Assembly (NCBI RefSeq): GCF_014534685.1
Contig: NZ_JACVVX010000003.1
Location: 372,001 to 436,000 of the forward strand
Reading direction: 5' to 3'
DNA length: 64,000 nucleotides
Source of the DNA: Oryzicola mucosus
Lineage (GTDB): Bacteria > Pseudomonadota > Alphaproteobacteria > Rhizobiales > Rhizobiaceae
Every line of letters starts with the position of its first letter. Within the stretch, counting starts at the first letter, position 1. Under the pieces are notes generated by a model. It did no database searches and was not told the DNA's origin. It saw only the letters and a list, made by a program, of their open reading frames with translations. The position numbers and the translations under genes are program-made. Shown here one piece after another: positions 8,026-15,692 of this stretch.

Positions 8026-9117
8026 GTGGCACAGCAAGACACCCTCCCCCTCCCCGTCGTCGACCTCGGCGGCAAGCCTGGACAGTGGGAGCAGGTTCGC
8101 ATCCTCGGCGCGATGCTGCGCCGCTCCGACTGTCACCGGAGGACAATCTTCTTCTCCGTGACGCTGCTTACCGTCATCGTGGCGACCGCCTATATGCAGG
8201 TGGTGCTGAACAACTGGAACGTGCCGTTCTACAACGCACTGGAACAGCGGAACCTGCCCAGCTTCATCGACCAGCTGCAGCGCTTCTGCTGGATTGCCTT
8301 CGTGCTGCTGGTGCTGAATGTCGGGCAGGCCTGGCTCAGCCTGCGCATCGCCCTGGAGTTGCGCCACGGCATTTCCAGCGACCTGATGCAGCAATGGCTG
8401 CGCGGCGACCGCTCGCACACCACCGGTACGGACGATACGTCCTATCCCGACCAGCGCATCCATCTCGACGCTCGGTCTCTGGCCGATTCCACCAACGGTC
8501 TGGCGATCGGCTTCGTCCAGTCGACGATCCTGCTGGTGAGCTTCATCGGCATTCTGTGGAACGTGTCCAGCGGATTCGTCTTTCGCTTCGAAGGTCAAGC
8601 CTTCACCATTCCGGGCTATATGGTCTGGGCCGCGTTTCTGTACTCGGGCATTGCGTCGCTGATGAGCTGGTATGTCGGACGCAATCTGGTGGCGCTCAAC
8701 ACCGACCGGGAGACGCGGGAGGGAGAGTTCCGCTCTTCGCTGAAAACGGTGAACGACAGTCTCGACAAGGGCGACAGCCGGCGCAGTCGCAAAGAACATC
8801 TCGCGCGGCTGGAAGGGCAACTCGCCCATGTGCTGAGCGTCAGCTGGAAGATTGCCTTGTCGCAGACCAATCTCACCTGGGTTTCCGCCGGCTTCGGCTG
8901 GCTTGCGCTGGTCGTTCCGATCCTGGTCGCCGCGCCGATCTACTTTGCGGGCGGGCTCAATTTCGGCGGGCTGATGATGGCGGTCGGCGCGTTTACGCAG
9001 GTCCACACGGCGATGCGCTGGTATGTCAACAACTTTCCCAACATCGCGCAATGGCAAGCCAATCTCAGCCGCGTTACAAGCTTCCGCAAGACGCTGACGA
9101 CCCGGGACCGGGCATAG
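8026..9117 (+). CDS. SbmA/BacA/YddA-type membrane domain without ATPase
   Basis: This 363-residue membrane protein resembles the transmembrane half of YddA/BclA-type ABC exporters and the related SbmA/BacA peptide transporters. Recognisable parts are NWNVPFYNALEQRN, the QWLRGD/YPDQRIHLD region, GYMVWAAFLYSG, the TDRETREGEFRSSL coupling region and the final QVHTAMRWYVNNF helix. About six membrane segments are visible. The protein stops where YddA-type proteins continue into an ATP-binding domain. It could be a natural BacA-like form or a truncated ABC protein. I prefer the GTG at 8026 because GTGAGG lies at a proper distance; TTG at 8020 is the alternative. BacA relatives import peptides or handle very-long-chain lipids in rhizobia. 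Confidence 0.7.
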   Translation: MAQQDTLPLPVVDLGGKPGQWEQVRILGAMLRRSDCHRRTIFFSVTLLTVIVATAYMQVVLNNWNVPFYNALEQRNLPSFIDQLQRFCWIAFVLLVLNVGQAWLSLRIALELRHGISSDLMQQWLRGDRSHTTGTDDTSYPDQRIHLDARSLADSTNGLAIGFVQSTILLVSFIGILWNVSSGFVFRFEGQAFTIPGYMVWAAFLYSGIASLMSWYVGRNLVALNTDRETREGEFRSSLKTVNDSLDKGDSRRSRKEHLARLEGQLAHVLSVSWKIALSQTNLTWVSAGFGWLALVVPILVAAPIYFAGGLNFGGLMMAVGAFTQVHTAMRWYVNNFPNIAQWQANLSRVTSFRKTLTTRDRA

Positions 9118-9238
9118 CCGGCCGGTTGTCGGCCCGTGTGCGGACCATTGCGCCATGAGGCAGCGGCTGCAGGCTCGCACTCCGGGAGGCAGCGATGGGG
9201 CGCGATCTCACGTTTGAGTGCATCGCATGCGCGCTCTC

Positions 9239-9266
9239 TTGTGTGTGAAATCGATATATGTATACA
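9239..9266 (+). promoter_or_regulatory. Putative promoter of the branched-chain-type importer operon
   Basis: TTGTGT at 9239-9244 and TATACA at 9261-9266 are separated by 16 bases, in sigma-70 style. The palindrome at 9258-9267 covers the -10 element, which would suit repression. This is a prediction from sequence only; the transcript would have a leader of roughly 110 bases before the ATG at 9388. Confidence 0.4.
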
Positions 9267-9267
9267 T
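9258..9267. promoter_or_regulatory. Perfect 10-bp palindrome ATGTATACAT, GntR-type operator
   Basis: ATGTATACAT reads the same on both strands and lies about 120 bases before the substrate-binding protein gene. The identical sequence occurs at 17137-17146 before the ligM-like gene. Sites of the TGTATACA type are typical of FCD-class GntR repressors. No such regulator is encoded in this window, so the partner is inferred. Confidence 0.55.
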
Positions 9268-9387
9268 GGCGTGGATATGTGAGTTTGGCCGCAGCCGTCT
9301 TCCAGTTTGAGGAGAAGTGGAATCTTTCAGGCTGACGGCGGTCTTCGGTTTCTGAAGACATGCTTCGAGAAAATGGGAGGAGTATAC

Positions 9388-10554
9388 ATGATTACGAGAC
9401 GTATTTTCATCGCCGGCACAATGGTGGCCGCGTTGGCCGGCACGCCGTCCTTCGCTCAGGATGTTGTGAAGATTGGCCTCGTCCTGCCGATGACGGGACC
9501 TTTCGCCTCCACCGGCCGACAGGTCGAAGCGGGTGTCCGTGCATACATGGCGCTGCATGGCGACACGGCGGGCGGCAAGAAAATCGAAGTTGTGCTGCGC
9601 GACGATGCCGGCACCGCCGACCAGACCCGGCGCATTGCCCAGGAACTCGTCGTCAACGAAGGCGTCTCCATGCTGATGGGCTTCGGCCTGACGCCTTTGG
9701 CCATGTCGGTGGCTCCGGTTCTGAACCAGGCCAAAATTCCCGCCATCATCACCTCGGCGACGACTTCTGCCATCATGAAGCAGTCCGAGTATTTCGTCCG
9801 CACGTCCATGGCCGGTCCGCAGTCGGCCGTGCCGGTCGCCACCTGGGCGGTCGAAAATGGGCTGAAGCGCGTGGTGACGCTGGTGACCGACTACGGCCCC
9901 GGCCATGACATCGAGAAAGGCTTCACCGACCAGTTCAAGAAAGAAGGCGGTGAAATCGTCGAGGCGGTGCGCGTGCCGCTCCAGAACCCCGACTTCGCGC
10001 CCTTCCTGCAGCGCGTCCGCGATGCCAAGCCCGATGCGATCTTCGTGTTCGTACCGTCGGGTGTCGGCTCGGTGTTCATGAAGCAGTTCGCCGACCGCGG
10101 CCTCGCCGACGCCGGCATCAAGCTGATCGCCACCGGCGACGTGACCGATGACGACCTGCTCAACGCCATCGGCGATCCCGCGCTCGACGTCATCACCGGC
10201 CATTTCTACTCGGCCAATCACGACAGCCCCGAGAACAAGGCCTATGTCGAGCAGGTGAAGAAGGCGGCCAACAATATGCGTCCCAACTTCATGTCCGTCG
10301 GCGGCTACGATGCCATGCATCTCGCTTATGCCGCGCTGGAGAAGACCGGCGGCGACACGGATGGCACCAAGCTGGTCGAAGCCATGAAGGGCATGGAGTG
10401 GACCAGCCCGCGCGGGCCGATCTCCATCGATCCGGCGACACGCGACATCGTGCAGGATATCTATATCCGCAAGGTCGAGAAGGTCGGCGACGAACTCTAT
10501 AATGTCGAGTTCGCCACCTACGAGAAGATCAAGGATCCCTTCGCCGCTCAATGA
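9388..10554 (+). CDS. Branched-chain-type ABC importer, periplasmic binding protein
   Basis: This 388-residue protein has a signal peptide (RIFIAGTMVAALAGTPSFAQ) followed by a type I periplasmic binding fold that opens with VVKIGLVLPMTGPFASTGRQ, characteristic of the LivJ/LivK group. Family members bind amino acids, amides, urea or aromatic acids, so the ligand cannot be fixed. The ATG at 9388 has a strong GGGAGGAG site 6-13 bases upstream; earlier ATGs at 9307 and 9373 would precede the signal peptide. Two permeases and two ATPases follow in one operon. The shared operator with the ligM-like gene suggests an aromatic or methylated substrate rather than leucine. Confidence 0.88.
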   Translation: MITRRIFIAGTMVAALAGTPSFAQDVVKIGLVLPMTGPFASTGRQVEAGVRAYMALHGDTAGGKKIEVVLRDDAGTADQTRRIAQELVVNEGVSMLMGFGLTPLAMSVAPVLNQAKIPAIITSATTSAIMKQSEYFVRTSMAGPQSAVPVATWAVENGLKRVVTLVTDYGPGHDIEKGFTDQFKKEGGEIVEAVRVPLQNPDFAPFLQRVRDAKPDAIFVFVPSGVGSVFMKQFADRGLADAGIKLIATGDVTDDDLLNAIGDPALDVITGHFYSANHDSPENKAYVEQVKKAANNMRPNFMSVGGYDAMHLAYAALEKTGGDTDGTKLVEAMKGMEWTSPRGPISIDPATRDIVQDIYIRKVEKVGDELYNVEFATYEKIKDPFAAQ

Positions 10555-10610
10555 GCCACCGATGACGCGCTGCGGGCCGGTCACGGCCCGCACTGCAACC
10601 GCGAGTGACC

Positions 10611-11471
10611 ATGCTGACAATCCTGTTCGACGGCATCGCCTATGGGATGCTTCTCTTCGTCCTCGCCTGCGGCCTTTCGATCACGCTGGGCCTGATGAAC
10701 TTCGTCAATCTCGCTCATGGCGCGTTCGCCATGGCGGGCGGCTATATCACTGTCATCATGATGAACCGCTATGGCATCTCCTTCTACTGGTGCCTGCCAG
10801 CGGCCTTCTTCGTGACCGCGCTGATCGGCGTCCTGCTGGAACGCACGCTCTATCGGCGCCTCTACAAATCGTCGCATCTCGATCAGGTGCTGTTCTCGAT
10901 CGGCCTTGTCTTCATGTCGATCGCGGCGGTCGACTATTTCATGGGCGGCCAGCAGCAACTGATCAGCCTGCCGCCGGAACTGCGCGGCCGTTTCGACTTT
11001 TTCGGCGTCGGCATCGGCCGCTACCGGCTGTTCATCATCGTGCTCTGCGCCGCTTTGACGGTCGCCCTGCAACTGGCGCTGACCCGCACACGCTTCGGCA
11101 GCCAACTTCGCGCCGCCGTAGATGACGGGCGCGTGGCGCGCGGGCTCGGCATCAACGTTTCCGTTGTTTTCGCGCTTACCTTCGCGCTCGGGTCCGGCCT
11201 TGCCGGGCTGGGCGGAGCGCTCGGCACTGAAATCCTCGGGCTGGATCCCAACTTCCCGCTGAAGTTTCTGATCTATTTCATGATCGTGGTGACGGTGGGC
11301 GGTACATCCTCCATCACCGGGCCGTTCGTGGCAGCGCTTCTGCTCGGCATCGCCGATGTCGCCGGCAAATATTATGTGCCGCAAGCCGGCGCCTTCATCA
11401 TTTATGGCGTCATGATCATGGTGCTGATCCTGCGGCCGCACGGCCTGTTTGCGCGGGAGGGCGGGCGATGA
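10611..11471 (+). CDS. livH: Branched-chain-type ABC importer permease 1 (LivH-like)
   Basis: A 286-residue inner-membrane permease of the LivH group with about eight hydrophobic segments. The start (LFDGIAYGMLLFVLACGLSI) and the LGLMNFVNLAHGAFAM motif are characteristic, and the C-terminus ends in VLILRPHGLF. I chose ATG at 10611; a GTG at 10605 in frame is an alternative. The gene overlaps the next permease gene by 4 bases (ATGA), so the two are coupled. It works with the binding protein encoded upstream. Confidence 0.92.
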   Translation: MLTILFDGIAYGMLLFVLACGLSITLGLMNFVNLAHGAFAMAGGYITVIMMNRYGISFYWCLPAAFFVTALIGVLLERTLYRRLYKSSHLDQVLFSIGLVFMSIAAVDYFMGGQQQLISLPPELRGRFDFFGVGIGRYRLFIIVLCAALTVALQLALTRTRFGSQLRAAVDDGRVARGLGINVSVVFALTFALGSGLAGLGGALGTEILGLDPNFPLKFLIYFMIVVTVGGTSSITGPFVAALLLGIADVAGKYYVPQAGAFIIYGVMIMVLILRPHGLFAREGGR

Positions 11472-12499
11472 GCGACAAAGCGCTTTCCGCATCCGAAACT
11501 GCAAGCGGCCTGCTCAAGCGCGCCGGCCGCTGGCAGATCTGGGAGATCGCGCTGTGGCTTATCGCCATTGCCATGATCTTCGTCCTGCCGTCCAAGATGC
11601 TGATCCTCACCGAGATCACGATCCTGGCGCTGTTCGCTGTTTCGCTCGACCTGATCCTCGGCTATGCCGGCATCGTCTCGCTCGGCCACACCGCCTTTTT
11701 CGGCCTCGGTGCTTATGTTGCCGGCATCTTCGCCCGCGACTACGTCAGCGAGCCGGTGACAGGATTGCTGGTCGCGGGCGCCGTCAGCGGGTTGTTCGGC
11801 TTCGTCACAAGCTTCCTCGTTTTGCGCGGATCGGACCTGACACGGTTGATGACCACATTCGGCGTCGCCATGCTCCTGGCCGAACTCGCCAACCAGGCGG
11901 CATGGCTGACGGGTGGCGCCGACGGGCTCTCGGGCGTGATGATCACGCCGATCCTCGGGCTTTTCGAATTCGACCTGTGGGGGCGCAACGGCTATATCTA
12001 CGCCCTCGTCGTGCTGATGGTGCTCACCTTCATCGCCCGCCGTATCGTGAACTCGCCCTATGGCCTGTCGCTCAAGGCAATCAAGCGCAATCCGGTCCGT
12101 GCGGCGATGCTGGGGATTTCGCCGACGCGCCGCATCGTTGTGGTCTACACCATCGCGGCAGTCTATGCCGGTATCGCGGGTGCGCTGCTGACGCAGACGA
12201 CCAGCTTCGTTTCGCCCGATGTGCTCGCGTTCCACCGCTCCGCCGACGTGTTGCTGGTGCTGGTCATCGGCGGCACCGGCTATCTCTACGGCGGTATCTT
12301 CGGCGCCATCATCTTCACGGTGCTGCGTGACTGGCTGTCGGTGATCACGCCGCAATACTGGATGTTCTGGATCGGCCTGATCCTGATCATCATCGTCATG
12401 GTGGGCCGCGAGCGGATCACCCGCTGGCAGGCCTTCCTGCCTGGCTCGGCCCGGGCCGAGCGGCTGAAAGCCCGCAAGGCAGCGGAGGACGTGCGATGA
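11468..12499 (+). CDS. livM: Branched-chain-type ABC importer permease 2 (LivM-like)
   Basis: A 343-residue inner-membrane permease. It contains the LivM-type signature LILGYAGIVSLGHTAFFGLGAY near residue 60, the SLKAIKRNPVRAAMLGI cytoplasmic loop that contacts the ATPase, and about nine membrane segments. The ATG overlaps the livH-like stop codon, and its own stop overlaps the start of the livG-like gene by 4 bases. The long hydrophilic N-terminus (about 25 residues) is ordinary for the family. Confidence 0.92.
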   Translation: MSDKALSASETASGLLKRAGRWQIWEIALWLIAIAMIFVLPSKMLILTEITILALFAVSLDLILGYAGIVSLGHTAFFGLGAYVAGIFARDYVSEPVTGLLVAGAVSGLFGFVTSFLVLRGSDLTRLMTTFGVAMLLAELANQAAWLTGGADGLSGVMITPILGLFEFDLWGRNGYIYALVVLMVLTFIARRIVNSPYGLSLKAIKRNPVRAAMLGISPTRRIVVVYTIAAVYAGIAGALLTQTTSFVSPDVLAFHRSADVLLVLVIGGTGYLYGGIFGAIIFTVLRDWLSVITPQYWMFWIGLILIIIVMVGRERITRWQAFLPGSARAERLKARKAAEDVR

Positions 12500-13242
12500 C
12501 GGCTGCGCTCGAAACTCGCAACCTGGTCAAGCGCTTCGGCGGCTTCACCGCCACCAACGACGTGACGCTTTCGGTCCGCCAGGGCGCACGCCATGCGTTG
12601 ATCGGGCCGAACGGCGCCGGCAAGACCACGCTCATCAACCTTCTCACCGGTGTGCTTGCGCCCAACAGCGGCCAGATCCTGCTCGGAGGGGAAGAAATCA
12701 GCCGCCTGCCCACCCATGCACGCGTCGGACGCGGCCTGTCGCGCACCTTCCAGATCAACCAGCTGTTCGGCGATTTCACGCCGCTGGACTCGATGATGCT
12801 GGCCATCGGCGAGCGCCAAGGCCATGGCGGCATGGCATGGCGGCCGCTCTCGCGGGATCGCGCGGTGGCCGACGAAGCGGCAGCGCTTCTGAAGCGCTTC
12901 AGACTGGCCGACGCGATGGGCGTTGCCACGACGCTCCTGCCTTATGGCAAGCAGCGTCTTTTGGAAATCGCGCTGGCCATCGCCGCAAAGCCGAAGGTTT
13001 TGCTGCTCGACGAGCCGGCCGCCGGCGTGCCGGAGGAAGAGCGTCACGAGGTGCTGTCGCTGGTCCGCGAACTGCCCGCAGATGTCACCGTCGTGCTGAT
13101 CGAGCACGACATGGATCTGGTTTTCTCCTTCGCCGACCGCATCTCGGTGCTGGCACAGGGCGCGCTGTTTGCCGAGGGTACGGTGGCGGAAATCTCGAAG
13201 GACCCGCAGGTGAAAGCCATCTATCTCGGGGAGGACGCCTGA
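12496..13242 (+). CDS. livG: Branched-chain-type ABC importer ATPase 1 (LivG-like)
   Basis: A 248-residue ABC ATPase. The Walker A motif (GPNGAGKTT) is near residue 36 and the Walker B region LLLDEPAAGVPEEE near residue 170. The ABC signature is the weak form usual for LivG proteins (LLPYGKQRLLEIALA). The FQINQLFGDFTPLDSMMLAIG region identifies the LivG branch. The gene overlaps livM by 4 bases, and its stop codon overlaps the ATG of the second ATPase by 1 base. It energises the importer as a heterodimer with the next product. Confidence 0.93.
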   Translation: MTAALETRNLVKRFGGFTATNDVTLSVRQGARHALIGPNGAGKTTLINLLTGVLAPNSGQILLGGEEISRLPTHARVGRGLSRTFQINQLFGDFTPLDSMMLAIGERQGHGGMAWRPLSRDRAVADEAAALLKRFRLADAMGVATTLLPYGKQRLLEIALAIAAKPKVLLLDEPAAGVPEEERHEVLSLVRELPADVTVVLIEHDMDLVFSFADRISVLAQGALFAEGTVAEISKDPQVKAIYLGEDA

Positions 13243-13940
13243 TGGCCGTGCTTCTGCGCATCCAGGGGCTCGTCGCCGGCTATGGCGAGGCTCGCGTGCT
13301 CGCCAAGGTCGATCTCGTGCTGGAACAAGGCAAGTCGCTGGCGCTTCTGGGCCGCAACGGAGCCGGCAAGACGACGCTGCTCGATACCATCGTCGGCGTG
13401 ACGACCCATCATGCCGGCGCAATCCAGATCGACGGCAAGGATGTCACGCGGTTGCGCGCCGAACAGCGCACGCCGCTTGGCATCGGATGGGTGCCGCAAG
13501 AGCGCAACGTCTTCCGCTCGCTGACGGTCGAGGAAAACCTGACCGCCACCGCACGGCCTGGAAGCTGGACGCTGGAGCGCGTCTACCAGATGTTTCCACG
13601 CCTGAAGGAACGACGCCGCAATCTCGGCAACCAGCTTTCGGGCGGCGAACAGCAGATGCTGGCGGTCGCTCGTGCACTGATGTTGAACCCCAAGCTGCTG
13701 TTGCTCGACGAACCGCTGGAAGGGCTCGCGCCGATCATCGTCGACGAGCTTCTGGCGGCTCTCCGCCGCATCGTTACCGACGAAGGCATGTCAGCCATCA
13801 TCGTTGAGCAGAAGGCGCGAAAGGTCCTGCCGCTGACCGACGACGTTATCGTGCTCGAACGCGGCGCGGTGACCTATCGCGATACATCTGCCGCCCTGCT
13901 CGCCGCGCCCGAGACGCTGGACGCATATCTGAGCGTGTGA
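13242..13940 (+). CDS. livF: Branched-chain-type ABC importer ATPase 2 (LivF-like)
   Basis: A 232-residue ABC ATPase with Walker A GRNGAGKTT near residue 37, a WVPQERNVFRSLTVEENL Q-loop region typical of LivF, signature LSGGEQQMLAVARAL and Walker B LLLLDEPLEGLAP. The frame is open far upstream inside livG, but the ATG at 13242 gives the standard N-terminus (MAVLLRIQGLVAGYGEARVL) and a TGATG overlap with livG. It is the last gene of the operon; a large hairpin follows at 13972-14013. Confidence 0.93.
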   Translation: MAVLLRIQGLVAGYGEARVLAKVDLVLEQGKSLALLGRNGAGKTTLLDTIVGVTTHHAGAIQIDGKDVTRLRAEQRTPLGIGWVPQERNVFRSLTVEENLTATARPGSWTLERVYQMFPRLKERRRNLGNQLSGGEQQMLAVARALMLNPKLLLLDEPLEGLAPIIVDELLAALRRIVTDEGMSAIIVEQKARKVLPLTDDVIVLERGAVTYRDTSAALLAAPETLDAYLSV

Positions 13941-13971
13941 ACGATGCATCGTAAGCGTTTGATAAGGTGAC

Positions 13972-14013
13972 GTTTCAACAGTTGTGCCGATTTTTCGGTC
14001 AAACTGTTGAAAC
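13972..14013. terminator. 12-bp perfect inverted repeat between convergent genes
   Basis: GTTTCAACAGTT at 13972-13983 pairs perfectly with AACTGTTGAAAC at 14002-14013 around an 18-base loop, which itself holds CCGA-TTTT-TCGG. It lies between the end of livF and the end of the convergent Lrp-type gene, so a two-way transcript end is likely. Neither side has a clear T run, so factor-independent termination is not certain. Confidence 0.45.
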
Positions 14014-14029
14014 TGGGCTACTTGCCAGA

Positions 14030-14509
14030 CTAACCCAAAGACAACGGCATGAACGACGCCTTGTTCTTTATACAGCGAAGGGTAAAGCAGGAGCGGGAGT
14101 GGCGGACGCCGGGAATCTTATAAAGCTTCTTGCTCAGGAATTCCTCATAGGCTGACGTACCGCTGACCGCGACCTTGATGATATAGTCGTATTCTCCCGT
14201 GGTCAGATAGGCTTCGATGACCTCAGGCAAGGCCAGCATGGCGGCGCCGAAACGCTGCAGCGCCTCGTCGTCATGCCGTTCCAGCGTGACTTCGACGATG
14301 ACCGTTTCGCCGAGGCCGAGCGCCTCCTGGTTGAGAATGGCGACATAGCCATCAATGTAGCCGTCCTCTTCCAGCCTCCGCACGCGCTGCCAGCATGGGC
14401 TCGAGGACAGGCCGACCCGCTCGGCCAACTGGCTGCTGGTGATGCGGGCGTTGGCAACGAGTTCCCTCAGGATCTTCCGGTCGATCTCATCAAGCGGTTT
14501 ACGGGGCAT
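14030..14509 (-). CDS. Lrp/AsnC-family transcriptional regulator
   Basis: A 159-residue regulator with an N-terminal helix-turn-helix (LDEIDRKILRELVANARI, then SSQLAERVGLSSSPCWQRVR) and a C-terminal ligand-binding RAM domain (residues 70-150, including EVIEAYLTTGEYDYIIKVAV). Such proteins sense amino acids. The ATG at 14509 gives the normal family N-terminus (MPRKPLDEIDRKIL); the open frame extends upstream but without family-like sequence. It is convergent with the importer operon and divergent from the PPC-domain genes, making either a candidate target. Confidence 0.92.
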   Translation of the reverse strand: MPRKPLDEIDRKILRELVANARITSSQLAERVGLSSSPCWQRVRRLEEDGYIDGYVAILNQEALGLGETVIVEVTLERHDDEALQRFGAAMLALPEVIEAYLTTGEYDYIIKVAVSGTSAYEEFLSKKLYKIPGVRHSRSCFTLRCIKNKASFMPLSLG

Positions 14510-14606
14510 CGCATCGCATCCTTCCAATATCTCGCTCAGAAAAATATCTCGTGTTGAGGGGCTTTGGCGTGAGAATTTCCTGACATTTGCGTGGGCTTTC
14601 GACGAA

Positions 14607-14634
14607 TTCAAGAGAAACTCCTGTTCGTCTTGAA
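14607..14634. promoter_or_regulatory. Inverted repeat TTCAAGA / TCTTGAA in the Lrp-PPC divergent region
   Basis: TTCAAGA at 14607-14613 and TCTTGAA at 14628-14634 are 7-bp arms whose centres are 21 bp apart, two helical turns. It sits between the divergent Lrp-type regulator and the PPC-domain gene pair, where an Lrp-type protein that wraps DNA could bind. No experimental site is known to me. Confidence 0.35.
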
Positions 14635-14696
14635 ATAGAATGGATCTGGTTCAACGATTGCCGCCGCATGGCGGCATGACCGGGAGAAATCAGATC

Positions 14697-15251
14697 ATGA
14701 CGGCAGCGCTTTCGACACTGCGCCCGCGCCCGAGAACCCTCATCCACCCCGGCAGATTCAACCCGGTCCGCATCCAAAGCCTCCATTCGGCGAATGGCCG
14801 GCATGTGCGCCTGGCGCTGATGCCTGGTACGAGCCTGTTCGACGGGCTTGTCACACCTTTGGCGGAACTCGGCATCCGCAATGCCTCGACCACCATCCTC
14901 GGCGGATATTTCCAGCAGTTGCATTATTGCGTCGCCCCGCCCGACCCCACGGGCAAGGCTGTCATCGCCTATACCAAGCCGATCGACGCGGGCTCGGCTT
15001 TTATGATCTTCGGCAATGCAACCATCGGCACCGACATGAAAGGCAAGCCGCTCGTTCACTGCCACGCAGCGCTTCGGTGCCAGGACGGGAGGGTGAAGGG
15101 CGGGCATATTTTGACCGACACATGCCTGGTCGGTCCGGATCCCATCCACGTGCTGGTCACGTCTCTGGAAGGATTCGAATTGCGGCAGGCCTTCGACCCC
15201 GAAACCAACATTCCGCTTTTGCAGCCCTATCAGGAGCCATTTTATGACTGA
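14697..15251 (+). CDS. PPC/DUF296-domain protein A
   Basis: This 184-residue protein has the PPC (DUF296) fold signature: a HVRLALMPGTSLFDGLVTPL strand-helix opening, LAELGIRNASTTILGG, and a GGHILTDTCLVGPDPIHVLV core. PPC domains form trimers with a putative metal or ligand site between subunits; bacterial stand-alone members are mostly uncharacterised. The ATG at 14697 has GGGAGA 10 bases upstream. The stop codon overlaps the start of a second PPC gene by 8 bases, so the two proteins are probably made together and may form a mixed trimer. No PPC pair like this is characterised to my knowledge. Confidence 0.75.
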   Translation: MTAALSTLRPRPRTLIHPGRFNPVRIQSLHSANGRHVRLALMPGTSLFDGLVTPLAELGIRNASTTILGGYFQQLHYCVAPPDPTGKAVIAYTKPIDAGSAFMIFGNATIGTDMKGKPLVHCHAALRCQDGRVKGGHILTDTCLVGPDPIHVLVTSLEGFELRQAFDPETNIPLLQPYQEPFYD

Positions 15252-15651
15252 GCCGGTCACAGTTGAAGTTGGCACGATGGGCCGCGTCGCCTATGCGCGC
15301 ATCGCGCCCAACGAGGATCTCGTCCAGGGCGTCGAGAAGCTGTGTCTGGCGCATGGCTTCCGCAACGCTTTCGTGCGCGGCGCGCTGGGCAGCTTGGTCG
15401 ATGCGTGCCTCGGAACGCGCGACGGGAAGTTCATCCAGATCAAGGGACCCGCGGTTGAGATCGTCAGCCTTGCGGGCGAAGTGCGGTCCGATGTCGACGG
15501 GTCGATCACCGCGTCGCTTTCGGGCGTCGTCGCCGATACAAATGGCGACGTCTATGGCGGCCCGTTCGTCGCTGGCTCCAACACTGTCTGCATGACCTTC
15601 GAAGTCACGATCGAGGAATGGCTTCCCTCGGAAAAATCGATAGCGGCGTGA
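15244..15651 (+). CDS. PPC/DUF296-domain protein B
   Basis: A 135-residue single PPC domain with MGRVAYARIAPNEDLVQGVE at the start, then LCLAHGFRNAFVRGALGSLVDACL, and a GDVYGGPFVAGSNTVCMTFEV core. It is shorter than its neighbour and diverged from it, so the pair is an old duplication rather than a recent one. It starts inside the end of the first PPC gene. It is convergent with the ligM-like gene, with a terminator between them. Function is unknown; linkage suggests a part in the same catabolic unit. Confidence 0.78.
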   Translation: MTEPVTVEVGTMGRVAYARIAPNEDLVQGVEKLCLAHGFRNAFVRGALGSLVDACLGTRDGKFIQIKGPAVEIVSLAGEVRSDVDGSITASLSGVVADTNGDVYGGPFVAGSNTVCMTFEVTIEEWLPSEKSIAA

Positions 15652-15654
15652 CAG

Positions 15655-15687
15655 GAAAAAGCCGGGAGCCATAAAGCCCCCGGCTTG
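15655..15687 (-). terminator. Factor-independent terminator of the ligM-like gene
   Basis: Read on the minus strand, this is a GC-rich hairpin, AAGCCGGG pairing with CCCGGCTT (15679-15686 with 15659-15666) plus an inner GC pair, followed by TTTTT (15656-15660). It lies directly after the ligM-like stop codon. The same stem could also slow transcription arriving from the PPC genes. Confidence 0.8.
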
Positions 15688-15692
15688 AAGAA

